NCBI GenBank assembly: GCA_013396995.1
Contig: VWZP01010282.1
Coordinates: forward strand, 290,318 to 354,317
DNA: 64,000 nucleotides
Source of the DNA: Dicaeum eximium
Taxonomy: Eukaryota > Chordata > Aves > Passeriformes > Dicaeidae
Direction of reading: 5' to 3'
Shown here piece by piece: positions 49,601 to 63,040 of the stretch. The notes under the pieces are model-generated. The model searched no databases and was not told the origin of the DNA. It worked only from the letters and a program-made list of their open reading frames with translations. The translations under genes were made by a program, and so were the position numbers. Numbering within the stretch: position 1 is the stretch's first letter; each line of letters opens with the position of its first letter.

Positions 49601-52600
49601 AGACTAAAATAGAAGAAATATTTTTTTTATTTTTAATAATGGGTCAATTAATGAAGGTTCCAAATTGTGAGAATTATCAGTCATATGTAACTGATTCCTT
49701 TAAAGGCTTAACATGCTTTTCATTCTCTGGGCAACCATGTGTGTATGGGTACAAACACACACAGAAGAATTTGCCAAAAGCATCGTACAGGGGAAGACTT
49801 CCCAAACAAAGAACTTACATTTAAGACATTTATTTATAAAGGTTTCTATTGCTCAACACAGCAGATGCCAGAGATGGGAAGTCTCTCCCTTGGAGAGCAG
49901 GAAATGAGAAATAAGCCACCTTCAGAGCTCAATTTTTTGAAGCTTAGTTACTCTTACGTAATGAGAGGGGTTTTTTTAATTCCCTAGAAATAGTGTTTTC
50001 TTTTCCCGCTATTGCAATTTTTCTGTCACTTGACAGAAATTTATTCATTTAACCTCTTTTCATGAGGTAATTCTGAAGAATTTCAATTGAAGTAAATAAT
50101 CCCTCTTTACCTATATTTTTATATTCTTCTTTATTTTAACTGAAATTCTTTATTTCATGGCAAGCTTCTAACACTTTTACAGAGAAAGAATTTACAGAGG
50201 AAGCGATGATACATCCTATGAATATAATTCCTTTTCTCTGAAAGTCTGCAAAGAAGGAGCAACCCCAGTGCTACTAAATACAAGACTGAATTTTGGGAAA
50301 AATTAACACTGTTGTGGCTCTCCATGGACTGTGGGACACTCACTGTAGTAATAAAATACATCTTCTATCTTTTAAAGCTATGTCAGAGACACCTTGTACA
50401 CCTTGATCTCCCAGAAGCTGTGGATGAGACCTTGTTCTCACAGAAATGGTTGGAAAGCTCTGATTAACAGGGAGAGGATCCTCCCCACTGTAGATAAATA
50501 GCTGCTACTGGGCCCTTTGTAAGGTGCCAGGCTGCCTGAGAACTGCATTTGGCTCTTGGCTTTCTCAGCCCTGTGGCCCTGAAGGATGATGGGGCTCCTG
50601 TGCCAGGAAGGCCAGGCAGGTTAGGGCTGGAAGAAAAAAGGTAGGAGAGCAGAGGGACAAAGAATAGACATAGGAGGAATTCAGGTGTTTTGTACTTCTA
50701 TTAAATTCAAACTGACTGTCTATATGATGAGGACAGTAGCCTCAACCCAAGTCTTAATTAATGTTTATGAAGCTAACTATGATCTTCAGATGAAAGGCTT
50801 TTCAAAATGACAAGGGATTTGTACAACTCACAGAGTGATAGAAGCTTGCATTTCTGTAATACCAGCTCAAACCAGAGGTCAGAAGTTGATCCTAGAATAA
50901 CTTCATTTCCCATTCACAACTAAACAGGAAAATGTATTTTGGCAGCAGCGCGTCCCTTCTCCAAAGTCCCGTTCTCAGGCTGCTCTCACCATCACCCCTC
51001 TGCCCACGCACTCAGCATCACCACAGAGCCACCCTGAGTGACAGCAGTGAGACTGCAAGAAAAATCAGGCCTTACTGTCCATCCAAAACATTTTTTACAG
51101 TTTTGTTTAGTGGTATCAGTCTTTATCTGGCACGCAGTGCAAACCATAGAATGCATCGATCACAGCAGCTTCTCCCTGCACAAAACAATCTATTTTCAGC
51201 TGTTGCTTTGTGGCTCAGGACTAAGCTCCAGGTACTTTAAATCTCTTTTATTGAGTAAGCCTGTGTTGCTATGATTTAGCCAGGGTGTATTATTGCATGT
51301 GAATGATAAACTGTAGTTCATGACCTGAGTCTAATGGTTACTTTATCAGTTGCAGTGGACAATTAAGTGACTGAGTAGTGCAACTGACGGTGAAGAACAG
51401 ATTTTGCCTCCGAGCTGCTTTCAGGAGTTGGATTTCGCTGTATCATGTTCAGAAAGGTCAGAGCTCTGGCCAGATGACCAGTATAGCAGTGCAGATGGCA
51501 CTGTATGTCACCTGGCCACTCTGGGCCTCTGCAACCTGCTGCACAGGGCTGGGGTCCAGGGAAAGGTTATGGCCATATGCAACTGCAGCACATTAGCAGC
51601 TCATGGGGAAAATGGCCTTTTTTGCAAAGGAGATGAAAAATCAGTTTGGCAGCTATGCCCACAACATCACAGCGGATCGTGGCCATTTTCAGCTGCTACA
51701 GAAGCAAACACAAAATCTTTGAATCCTTAATTGTGATCACCTTGCAATAGGTGACAGAAATATTAATAAAAATATTCACACAACAAATAACAATGCTCTC
51801 TTGTACTGTGATACCACTGACCTCCTTTTTTCATCCTTTAAGCATTCAAAATACTAAGGCTCAAATTTAAATGGTCAAACTAAAAAAGCATGTTTGTACT
51901 ACAAGACCCTAGTTAATACACACTGTTCTGGATTTTCATATCCAAAACAAGTCACAGAAAAGCCTTTTCTTAAGCCTCAGTGCTCTTTTTTCCTTAGGAA
52001 TTACCTAACCTGTATTCATGTCTCAGCTTTGGTGTGAGTTTTGCAAATTAAAGCTGGTGTGTGGACATTGAAACAAAAGGAAGTCTGTTATGACTGTCTT
52101 GGCTTCCAAGAAAGTTTGGTGCAGTGTAGCCTGTTCCATTCTGGAAAGGGATTCAGGTGTTCCACAACCAAATGGAAAAGTTACTCTTGGCTGTAATGGT
52201 TCCTACAAAGAGCCTGAAGAGGAGACAATACCGTGTTTTGGAAATTTTCTATACTGTAACTTCTTAAACTGTTCATTATTATATAATAGATGGTTTAGAT
52301 CTCATGGTTTTTACATAGAAAAAACAACCTGGATTAGAAACAGATCAAAATAAGAAAAAAGGACTGTTGCAGCTAAAATAGATGATTCAGAAGCATGCTT
52401 TTGATGCAGCAGGAGTGTGGAACCAATAGCATTTAACTGATGATAGACTAGACAAGCAAAAACCAATTCTTTGTGTTGAACAGAGATGGAGAATCATTAT
52501 TTCTAATAGCAAAATAAAAGTCTCTAAAATACAACTTAGATTGATTAGCAACATCAGTGTGGACCTGTTTTGAAAATCCTGGGCTTTAATTGTTACTGTT

Positions 52601-52640
52601 CAACCCTTCCTATGTGCTTAAAAAAATAACAAATGGGGAG
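46642..52640. other. Unannotated non-coding sequence
   Basis: No gene supported. The parts 47030-47240 and 51270-51730 are repeat-free and of even composition; the latter has an open frame of 108 codons (51404-51730 plus) with no recognisable domain. A T/G-rich low-complexity tract lies at 49090-49130. Confidence 0.45.
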
Positions 52641-52680
52641 AAAAAAAACCAAAACAAACAAACAAACAAAAAAAACCAAC
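52641..52680. repeat. A-rich (CAAA)n simple repeat
   Basis: Several CAAA units in a row (about 52655-52670) sit inside an A-rich stretch. It may be an expanded old poly-A tail, but no element body was recognised upstream. Confidence 0.75.
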
Positions 52681-53481
52681 CCAGAGTGTCAGCTTAATAT
52701 CTTCTTATTTATGCTGAAATACTTTTGTGGAACTAAGTAAAAAAAATAATTCTCCTAAAATGCATTTTTTCCAAGATGAAAGATGCTACTTACCAAAGTT
52801 ACACCTTTTGCCTCTAATGAACAGCTTGTTTTTTTCAGGATTTTAGACTGGACGTCAAAGGAATAATGCAAATTATTAATCTAGGATTCAATTCTGTGTT
52901 CCTCAGGCCAAGCAAAAAAAGCTACTGAAATTCTCAGGAGTTTTGGTCTATAAAAGCGAGGCCACAAACTACCAAAGTAAATCTAAAAATTATCATTTCT
53001 ATTAATAATTTTTAGGTTCTTTCGATACTATCAATGACCTACTACTAGATACCTACTTCTGGTTCCCTCATTCATGATGAGGATCAGTTTGCTCAAGGGT
53101 GAAATCTTGGTATCAGCAAGACAGTCTGTTCTGGAAGACATACTAGTTATCACGACTGTCAGAAAAACTACTTTCACATTTTACAGCAAGTTGTAGTTTT
53201 TTCTCAATTAAATGCATGGAGTATGGTGACATCTATAGGAGGTTCCAAGTCTCTACATTTAAGTTGCCTTTTCCATGCTATCATGTGTGAGTGTGTTTGT
53301 ATTATGTATATACACATCTCAGAGATCATTGTGATAATTTGTATAAAATATCAGAAAGTAAATTAATCATCAAGATTTTAACTTATTTGCTGTCTCTCCA
53401 GAGAGTTAAAGAGAACTAGAATACATTCTGTAAAATAAATGCTCTCAAATGCAGCTGGGAAAGCTGAAAGAAGCAGGAACA
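52681..53481. other. Unannotated AT-rich non-coding sequence
   Basis: A strong TATA-like TATAAAAG occurs at 52949-52956, but there is no GC box, initiator or open frame downstream, so no promoter is called. Confidence 0.5.
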
Positions 53482-53495
53482 ATTGCTATGGTAAC
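53482..53495 (+). promoter_or_regulatory. RFX X-box-like site (imperfect)
   Basis: ATTGCTATGGTAAC matches the X-box form GTTGCCATGGTAAC at 12 of 14 positions, including the complete right half ATGGTAAC. RFX proteins bind such sites, often in ciliary and neural genes. Only the sequence match supports it. Confidence 0.4.
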
Positions 53496-55774
53496 CATGT
53501 TATGGGATTATGAAAGTCATGGGAAGTAGGAAGATAGTGAGAACAAGAGCATGGGACCAAATTTGTAATAGTAAACGAATGTTGAAATCATCACTGAAAC
53601 TTCTGTATCAAACATTGTTTACTCCAGTACATAAGAAAGTCATAAACATAAAACAAAGCACAGCAAATTATGACAGAATCTCACGCAGAGACAACACATT
53701 GCTCCTTCCTCTCTGTGCACTGCACAGTCCAGTAATGTCCCACTGCAGCAAACAAAGCATCAAAAGCCAAAGGAGAGAATGTCCCAAATGTTCCCCTTCC
53801 CAGAAACAGCCTTGCTGGAAACATGAAAGGTGGTGTGACCCTCAAACCTCATGGATGGGGACAAGTAACTGGGAGAGCCTGGCTCAGGCAATGGTACAAT
53901 GATGGTCCTCCAAACACCACCTGAAGGGCCTTGGGGGCTTCCTTAATCTAACAGGACTCTTGCACTTGGTGATGGCATCAAGGATATTTCATTCAATGGT
54001 CAATAAACTCATTCTGTGTTTTCACTTGTGCAATTGAATATGGAAAACAACTGCAGATCCTTTTTCATTTCAGGAGAAAAAGAAAGATATTTTTATTCTG
54101 CTTAAATAAGATAATAATTTTTATTCCTGAGAAATACTTTCATTTCTGGTTATATTTAATCTTTAGTTAATGTCTTTCAATTTTTCAAATTTCGGTGGTT
54201 CCAAATAGCTCTAAATGACTGTAGAAGTATTCCATACAAACATTTGGTTCTGACAGCCAAAATTAATCTTGATGTAAAAACAAAACCATTGACAAAGTTT
54301 TTAAAGCTCTATGTAAAGACCTTTCGTCATAGAAATTGAACAGTTTTCAGATTTTTTAAAAAATAAACAGAGGTAAAAAAAGCATACCTGAAATATGGTT
54401 AAGCACTGGCAAAAAAAAAAAAAATCTAGGCAAAAAAATTTCTCCTGGTCTGACAGTTTCATCCAACACTTCATCTCCAGTGCCAGAGTGGAATTGGCAC
54501 CACAGCTTATTCCTTTAAAAGTAGGACCCACATTCCTGGTATTTGGTATCCATCTATCTCAAAGCAGGTTGCAGTAAGGGTACTTAATTGTGGTCTCACT
54601 ACTAGAAACATGAACAATATTTTCTCAGTTCTTCCTACTCAAATGAAGCCCTGGTCATATTTTCACCAATTTTCTACCCTCCTTTTCATTTTGGAGCTTC
54701 CCAAATTTCTACTCAAATGATTGCTCCGAGCCCCAGATTCACCCTCCATTGTCTGATACATAAAATAGCAAAGACATCCTTTAGACCTGTGCAAAACTGC
54801 ATGTCTACTGTAACTCCCCTCCAAACACACCTCACCTATGAGGTACATCACTGGCATTTCTGTCATACTGTGGCATCTCTTAAACTACTATTCCTACCTT
54901 CCACCTTCAGAGGTCAGTGCCAAATATAACAGGGGTGCATGAGGCAACAGAGAAGGAAGATAATAAACATATTATTTCAAAAAGAAAAGAGAATGGTTCA
55001 AATATCTACAAGCAAGAAATTATGTGAAAGATTGAGATATAATGGAGAATCTCAGGGATATTTCCTTTTGATGAGGGCACTTGTTCCTTCACTGGACTAG
55101 CAGATTTCACAAAACCAAAATTTTAGTAGCCTTTTTTCTCTTTTAATACTGATTAATAAAGTGATGAAGACCTGTAATTCTCACCTCAGAGAAATTCAAC
55201 ATTTCAGTCATGCTTGGAATGAAAACAGACTTACATTACCTCTCTTATAAAAAGACATAAAATAATTTCCATTTATTTGAAAACTTTTTTGCTTTTAATT
55301 TCTTTTTTCAAAAATTCAACCCATCACTCTAGGTTTCAACGTTTCCTTGGTTGACAGCTAAACAGAAAAAAAAAGACACTGAGAATTGGAACTCCCAGCA
55401 GTGACTGAGTCGATTCTGAGTGTCTGCTGCTTACTTCCTACCAAAGGTTCCAAGAAAGCTGACACAAGTTTGATTTAATCAAGTCAGTGTGCTCTGACAG
55501 AAGAATCTCCTGTGATACACCTTGACACATCAGGGAAATGCTGTCTCACTGAAATTACTGGCACGTGGGTCCTCAGCTGGTTGGAAAAGCTTCAGTCAAA
55601 ATGTTATCATCACTGCATCTACCCTGTCTCTAGCACTGCAAGGAATCCTTGCAAATTACACTCAGGAAATACTCACTGAAGAAAACACCAAAATAAGAGT
55701 ACTTAGAGGATGTAACTAGAGTGAAAGATCATGTTGATAAATTGAAGAAATTATTTGAAATGCATAAGCTAATT
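53496..55774. other. Unannotated non-coding sequence
   Basis: Frame 53510-53902 (plus, 130 codons) is basic and serine-rich but not recognisable. An A14 run lies at 54411-54424. No repeat family identified. Confidence 0.5.
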
Positions 55775-56155
55775 TAGTAAAGATTGATGCAAAATGCTGC
55801 ACTGAAGAAAAATAAATTGAATGGCTGGAGCAGATCACAAAATTAATAGAAACTGAGAAAGAAAATGTAATTTGGAGAAGGATTAGTCAGACTGTGAGAA
55901 ACAAGACAGAGTGGATGATTTCTCAAATCTCTTCAGCACTGGGAGGCCACAGCTGGAATCCTGTGCCCAGTTTTGGACACTACCCTTGAAAGAAAATGTT
56001 AAGGAGGGTAGAGATAATCCACAAGGAAACTGTAGCAGTAGGTTTTTTCGAGGAATGGCTGGAAGGATTAGCTTTGATGACTTAAGGTGTGATAGAAGGG
56101 CTGGTTACAGCCAGCATCAGGTAAACAAAGTAGTGTTGAGGATGATGGCTTAATG
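55775..56155 (+). mobile_element. CR1 LINE relic with reverse-transcriptase motif
   Basis: At 55941-55976 the plus strand encodes GRPQLESCAQFW, followed by TLPLKENV. This is the CR1 block of the form VRPxLEYCxQFWxPxxKKDV near the end of reverse transcriptase. Upstream, GATGCAAAATGCTGCACTGA matches the CR1 phrase 'gatgcaaagtgctgcacttagg', and downstream GGTTTTTTCGAGGAATGGCT corresponds to the '..aaaacctgccttatgaggagaggct' region. The order is that of the family on the plus strand. Frameshifts and stops elsewhere make it inactive. It is the most readable LINE fragment in the window. Confidence 0.85.
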
Positions 56156-57293
56156 AGATTCATTTGCAGATATATTAGTGTGAGCATTAAATTATACTTA
56201 CACAGAGATGAGCAAAATGATTTTAGCATGCTTGTTATGGGAGGTGTACAAGGATGTTGTAAAATTTTCTGTGAGCAATGACCCTTAAGTATCCTTGTTC
56301 ATCTCAAGAAGTGCATTAGATTAGCTAATATCTCCTCTTTACTCTCTACAAAATTTCTTTGATTTCTGTGAATATTTTCAGCAAGCTACACTGCTACTGG
56401 TTATTGCATGTCATATTGCATGCAATGAATTTCATTTGTGTAACAAAAGAAGCAGTAATCTCTGTGCAACTGCATCTCACTGAGCAGCTAGACCTGTTCA
56501 AGAAAAAAGCTCCATCATTAGCTCTCCTGACTACAGTAAGACTCAGGTTTGTTAAATGAGCAAGAGCTGAAGGTTCTGGTCATAAGTCTATACCAAGTTG
56601 ATTTTCTTTTTCTTTTAGAATCTGTACTCAAGCAATACTAACTCCATTAGAGACAAGAAATGAATTAATGATAGACAAAAGCATTTTTGCTCCAAAGATC
56701 TGAGCTTAGTACTTGTATGAAAATGCTTTGTTAGGCTGCATAGACTGCTGTTCTTTTTACATTGTCTAAATAGTAGGCAAAAAAATGTATTGGAGATCAC
56801 TTACAAATTAATTTACCCTTTTCCAGTTTCCATCCATATTCAAACTCTGGAACTGCTCATAAAACTAGTCTATCCAGCCTATCACAAAAAGGGGGTATTT
56901 TAGCTTCTGCTTTACTGGAGTCATGGCTTTACCCCAGGGAAGTCAAAGGAAGCAGGTGGGAGTAGAGCAATCGTACCTTATTTCAACTCCCAAGTCCCCA
57001 TGTTTGATATTCAAATATGTTCCCACTCCTCAGACATCCAATTTTTTTAATCCATTGTACAGCTAAACATTTTCCTCTGAGAAATTATCTTCCACCCCAT
57101 ATCTTTGCCCTGTTGAGGTTCTTCAAGGACTTTATTTAAAAGGAAGAAGACAAACTGCATCTTGATAGACAAATGAAACAGCCACTGCAAGAAAGATATA
57201 AAGGTATATAATTTTGTGCTACAAAATAAAAGAAAACTGCACAATGTGCAACAGTTTTAAAGCTCTTGTTATTAAAAGGAAATGCAACTAAAT
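56156..57293. other. Unannotated AT-rich non-coding sequence
   Basis: No gene or repeat is supported in this interval between the CR1 relic and the X-box foldback. Confidence 0.5.
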
Positions 57294-57323
57294 CCCATGG
57301 CAATAAGTACCATGTGAATGGTA

Positions 57324-57337
57324 GTTGCCATGGTAAC
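57324..57337. promoter_or_regulatory. Perfect palindromic RFX X-box
   Basis: GTTGCCATGGTAAC is a full match to the X-box consensus GTNRCC-NN-RGYAAC. A second half-site, CCATGGCAA, lies in inverted orientation at 57295-57303. The surrounding bases fold back: AATAAGTACCATG (57302-57314) pairs with CATGGTAACTTATT (57329-57342) with a single bulged base. RFX dimers bind such sites; the target gene is unknown because no promoter lies in view. Confidence 0.55.
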
Positions 57338-60036
57338 TTATTAAGTAGGAAAAAACCTAAAAGAAATACACTTTGTTGATATATAAGTTAAGGGTGCCTC
57401 AGGGCAGTCTAAAGAACACTGATGGGCCAGCAGAAAAGTATTTTAAAAAATCAAAACCAAGTGAAATATGATGATATCAAAACATGCACACTTTAGATTT
57501 ACACTTGTAAATAAGAGAAGGGAGCATAGGATAGAGCAGCTGCCTAGGCCACTGTGGGTTTCAATTAATATGAAAGAAATACAAAAAGCAGTCTCTTTAG
57601 AAGACTTTGAGAATGAACAAACTACAATATCTTGTTCTTCCCTGAAGCTGAACTGGCATTAAGGTACCAGTAAAGTGGAATTGACTTACTTGTTGTGGGG
57701 CCTTATTAAAGCACTGTGACTTTTCATACCCAGCCTCCTTCATCCCTCAGGTTCCCACCCCAAAACCCTTGCTGACAAGTTTGGCAAGAAAGAACCCTTC
57801 ACTATCACAAAGAGAAGACCCCACAGAAATTTTACCACTGCCTATCATACCTGCAGAAGATACATATATATTACTAAAGTAACCAGCCACTGGATGTCAT
57901 TGTTATTCCACAGAAACATAACGAAGAAAAATCTCTTTAACTGCAAAAATCTTTCAAGGCACTAAAAATGAGAGGTGACATACAACCTAGCTTCAAGCAT
58001 GTACTGTTCAAGCTAGTCTCAGCATCCTGCTTCCCAAACACAGTTTAACTATTTTTAAATGGATGAATAAGCCATGTGTCCTATATATGGGATTTAAAAT
58101 AGCTGGTTAAACATCACATGAAAGTACAGTCAGTGGGTCCTGTATATTATCTGCATGTCAAAGCCTCTTCACTTAATTTCATAAAGCATTTTGCTTTGAT
58201 TTGGATTTGAAGTTTTTGGAAGAGAATATACTTGCTGCAGAGAATTTCTGCCTCACTTTTGGATGAAGGAAAGGACAATTTTTGCCCATGCTTATACGTG
58301 TTGGCTTGCTATGTCTGCTACATCTCCATCTCTATGCCCAAGACTGAGGATGCATATTTCTTACCCCATTTTCAGAAAGGATTCTCAGCATGTTAGTTGG
58401 AATTACTCATTATTTTAGCTCATATGTCCCTTCTTTCAGAGTGTGAACAAAACCAGCAGCCCTATGTCTGCATGTCTCTGTGTAGACCTGGATTTGTATC
58501 CCTGTCCTACACTGCCAGCGTTCGGCAGCAAATGGCTTTTTGTACTGTAAGGAAGGTTGAAAACTCCTCGCCCTGACAAATTGGGACCCAGCTAGCTTCA
58601 TTTCTGCACCACTTCCAGGATAAGTCTGTGCATGGCCCATGTGTCCTAGGGTATTATCAAAACCAGACACAGAACCATGCAGGAGAAGAGAGGTCTGAGA
58701 ATCAGTGCTTGTTCCAGTGACTAGCACTGAGGACACCAGTTCCCATCTCCAGACAGCTCCAGTTACAGCATCTCACACCACAGCTTGCAGCCATGCACTG
58801 CACTGAACAGGCACATCTAATTAGTTACTGGATTCCTGTCAGACTGGCTTCCTATTAGACCTGAGCCTATCTGTATCCTGTATCTCATTGTTTAGCCTGA
58901 TTCTGTGACTTGCCCAACACTTAAACTGGTCTCAGTGTCATGCTATATTGCTTAGAGTTGCAGGTGTGCTCAAATTATTGAGAGATGGACTGAAATGAGA
59001 AGGGAATTAGGTCTGAAATGAGTGAACCCTTACTCCTCTTTTCAAGTTTCTCTTATGGGATCTTCGGGTTCAACTCACGACTCTTGTTTCTCATTGCACT
59101 TTGAAGATGTTATTAAAGATCTGTTTCCTGGTCCTTTTCTGTACCAGTAGTGTCTCCCTCAGATGTATCAGAGAGATGTAAGGAATCTCTAGGTCAAAAA
59201 GCAGGTATCCTCTTCAGCTGCTTGTCTAGTAACTAAGCAATTGCTGACAGATTTCTGCAACTGGTGGTGTAAACTCCCACAGAAGTTGCACGAAATAGTC
59301 CCTTAACACTTGGCTTTCTTCCTTGCTCATCCTAGTACTCAGAAGGGTAAGTTAAAGGCAGATGTGAAAGCTAGGAAGTTTTTCAGTTTCCTGTTTTAGA
59401 AAAAAGTGTTTTGCACTGTGGGCAGTCAGATCTTTTCAGTCTTTCTCACAGCCACAGGCAACACCACAAGAAACTCGCTGGGTGGTTAAGTAACTTGGTT
59501 TACTAGGGCTTGTGTCTCAGCTAGATCTAACAGACATATGTTCAGTGAAGCCCACTCAAATTCTTCTGAAGTAAAAGTAGGTTTGGATAGGAGAAAATTA
59601 GTCTGAAGGCTAGGATGCATTTGGAAGTTGGCAGAAAAACGTTGATTTCTGTAAGTTAGTACTCAGCTTCATGAATAAAAATAGGAGATAAAGAGAGGTT
59701 TCATGCCTGACAAATAAAAGGTTAAAGGACTAGTTTCTCAAAAATCAGCAGGAAAAATATATACAAGAAAAATAAGAACACACGTTATGTTCTCATACCC
59801 ACATAGATGAACCATAGCTGACCCAATCCTAGTTATTAAACCAAATTTGAGGGATTTGAATAATCTAAAATCACACCCAAAAATTAGTAAATCATGAGTT
59901 CCTTTCTAATGACATAGGTTTGGAGCCAAGGAAAGTGTGGCACGTTAGCTGCCCTGTAGAAGTCAATAAAAATGTACCCTCAAGTCACTTTTCATGTATA
60001 TCAGTGCCATTTACCTTATGTATCAGCTTTTTTTTG
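57338..60036. other. Unannotated non-coding sequence
   Basis: The minus frame 58410-58736 (108 codons) was examined and not recognised. No repeat family was identified. Confidence 0.5.
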
Positions 60037-60050
60037 GTGTGTGTGTGTGT
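60037..60050. repeat. Short (GT)n microsatellite
   Basis: Seven GT dinucleotides follow a T8 run, then TATATG. Too short to be highly unstable. Confidence 0.85.
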
Positions 60051-61104
60051 ATATGTTGGAACTCCTTTTTCCACTGTTCTTATTTTTTGCCACTACAGAG
60101 ATGATCTGCAATCTGGAGTGTGTGAGAAAAAGGTTGAGTGTCCCCTGATATGTATCCAGTGGAAGAAGGCTGTCTGCCTGAGAAACAAGTAAAATACTTG
60201 ATAAATCCTAGGTAACTGGCACTGAAAGGAGCTGTCTTTAGCTTCTCTTTCAATTAATAGAAAATAGCACCTCAGGGAATTTCTAGTACCATTGAAGAAA
60301 ACAAATAAAATAAAAAACCTTGAGCACTGAAAGTCTTAAAAAATGAGCAGTAAGATGTCATTATATAAGCTGCTTCCAGGAAGAGAACAAGATCTGATTA
60401 TATGACTTTAAGGCCTTTAGGTTTAGCAGCATTTTCTTCCTCTGAATCAACTGACTTCATAAAGAAACGAGAGCCTGAATTTATGCTATCTCAAAAATGT
60501 ATAAAACAGTTCCCCCCTAAAAATATATGGGTCATTAAATTAAACTATGCAGAGTACACTGAAGCTTTGAGATGAGAGTCAGATTTGCCATTCAGAAGTA
60601 ACAGGCCTCTTCTGGCACATGTAATGAAATCTGGGTACTCTATCACATCATCATCTAGTGTTTTCTCCAGCAATTTAGGATATCCTGTCCATTAAACTAA
60701 GTCATTGCAACTGCAGGCCACCATAGCATACAATGACCTTTGGGAGGTTATAGATTTTCATTTGAAACATTTTCTGGTTTGTTCCCACTACAGATAATGC
60801 ATAGCTACATACTGCATTTCAACTTCATATTCTCTTCCAGTGAAATCCATCTTCAAGTTTCTAGGCTGCATGTATGTTCTGTATCCATCCTTATTCCCTG
60901 GAACTTGTACAGAGATACACAATTTAGCCAAGCTGCCAAGTGACTAAAATCCTGATGTCAAATACTACAGCTGAGCAGGAGCAGCAGTGAATTGCTGCAG
61001 TTGTTAGATGAAGTGGTCATAAATAAGTGATAAATATCTATTTGACTGAATAAATAAATCCATGTATGCTGGATGTTCTCAACACGTAGTCTCAAATTGC
61101 AGGG
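60051..61104. other. Unannotated non-coding sequence
   Basis: No gene or repeat supported. Confidence 0.5.
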
Positions 61105-61260
61105 CCAGTTTCCAGTTTTGGTAGTGACTTCCCTGTATTATTTTGGACTACCCACTCTTTTTAACTCAATTCTCTAGCTGTGAATAAGAAACAGAGTTTG
61201 TTACCTACTTTCCTTCTACATTTTGTGAATTCCTCAGGGCAGAGATATTTCTGGTGGTTC
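61105..61260 (+). mobile_element. Possible MIR-type SINE relic
   Basis: The phrases TAGTGACTTCCCTG, ATTTTGGACTACCCACTC, CTCAATTCTCTAGCTGTGAA, TAAGAAACAGAGTTTGTTAC and CTACTTT follow the order of a MIR-like core ('tgacttgctgtg...ttgggcaagtcactt...ctcagttctctatctgtaaaa...gttacctacctt'). Similarity is loose and only the order of phrases makes it believable. Confidence 0.45.
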
Positions 61261-63040
61261 AAGGCACACAGGCACTTAAGGGCTGAACAAACCAGAAAGC
61301 TCTGTCACCTAAGTAACAGATAGTTAGTCTTGTCACAGGAGATGGACTCAGATTTCCCAACTCAGCACATTTCCCTCCACCTTTGCACATATCCTTTGCA
61401 GACAGCACAAAGTACAGGTCTATGTTTGCCACCAGAAGGTTCTCCTGCACTTTGCAGACATCATAACCACATCTGGTACCACAGTGGGGGCAGGAGAAGG
61501 CAGCAGTGGGCAGCCTTGAAGGGTTTACCCCACTGTGACCAAACACCCCATGGAGGAGACGCTCCCAGGGAGAGCCAGCAGGAGCTGGGACACACAGCCA
61601 AGGGCAGCAAAGCTCCAACTCTGATCAGGGCTTTGCATGTTTGTGCAAGCAATGATGGGAAGGTCCAGAAGCACTCAGTAAACAACACCAACCCTGCACC
61701 TTTGGCAGTTTAACGTGTACTCTAGACATTTACATTCCTTGAGTTTGTCCTTGCCACAGCTTCAAGTTTTCCTGTTTTTCTGACCTTTCACATAGGATCT
61801 GGCCCATCCTAGGGAAAGCATCTAATAATTTTAGTCATCCAGGTGGAGGCTTCCTTATCCGATGCTTCATCCTTTCCTACTGCAAAGAAAGTTCATACCA
61901 CACTGTCTGTAAAAAGCTCATTCAGCAAGATGTTCTCTTGGTATTTATTTGCTGCCATTTCCTATGCTACAACTTTCACACAGAGAAGAGCAAAGCAGAA
62001 AGTTGGACCCAAGCCCATCAGCCTCAAAAAAGAAAAGACTTTCTAATTCACTTCTTGCTCTAGAAAATACTCATATACTATGTATTTTTAAAATGACAAC
62101 TAAAATCTCTGGTGGAAAAACCTCATGAAGTTAGGGGTTTATTTTGGGTTTCGTTCTTATACTTTGTTTATTTTCTTTTTATTTGACTTCTAGCTGGTCA
62201 GACTAAAAATAATTGGAATTTACCATATTTCAGCAAGGAGAGAGGCAGTCCCTCTTGGAAGTTGCTGCTTGATTTAGCACTATTCCCTTTAATAATGCAG
62301 TGTCTGGAGGTCTTTAGGCTGATTTCATAAGTAAAAATGAAATAAGGCTCTTTTGAAACTGGGCTGTAGCACTCTAGAAAGACAGTTCCACATAAAGACC
62401 CTAAAATAGCACATAGTAAAATACAGTAATTCTTTAGCACTCTCTCCCTGCCATTCACACACATACACACATGAGGTTTGACATTGGCAGTGGTTGGTGG
62501 TTTATGTGGTGTCTTCACACTTGGCTGCAGGAAAACCTACTTCTTAATTTGCACTAGAAATTGTGAAACTGGATGTTACCTTTTTTCCAAGGAATGTACA
62601 TGATTTATGAACAGAAATGGTCAATAGGCTCGTAGCATTCTATCACATAGATAACATAGGAAATGTCACCTTCTTTGACTATTATATTAATATTTTATCA
62701 TGAAAAAGGCAATTATATATTATTAATACTTAATTAGTCTAATTCATTTAAATATAATAGATTTAATCTTTCAGCAAGTCTGGTTAGGCTTAACGAAGTC
62801 ACTCCCTGCCTTCAAATTGCTTGGTACTTTCACCTTCTGATATTTTATGTAATTCTTAAACCTAGAAATTTGACAGGTTCTCTAGGAGTCTAAGCCACAA
62901 TCTAAATTAGAAGTATTACTACTTGTGGCAGGCCTGGGGCAAAGTGGTCAAGAAGGTAAAAATACTGAAAAAAGCCACGTATATTCAATCGGAGCATTTA
63001 GGAAATTAAACTGTGGAGCTTCCTAAATAGTGCTGCTTTA
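61261..63040. other. Unannotated non-coding sequence
   Basis: A GC-richer patch at 61300-61700 keeps frames open on both strands (127 codons plus, 119 codons minus) without recognisable content. The 62630-62780 part is extremely AT-rich. No gene supported. Confidence 0.5.

Noticed and set aside
52949..52956. TATA box (TATAAAAG)
   Set aside because: No other promoter element or downstream gene; expected often in AT-rich DNA.
61259..61713. Overlapping frames of 119 codons (minus) and 127 codons (plus)
   Set aside because: Both strands are open in a GC-richer patch; neither product is recognisable.
62940..62965. Possible CR1 fragment (AAAGTGGTCAAGAAGGTAAA)
   Set aside because: Too short, and the flanking sequence departs from the family at once.
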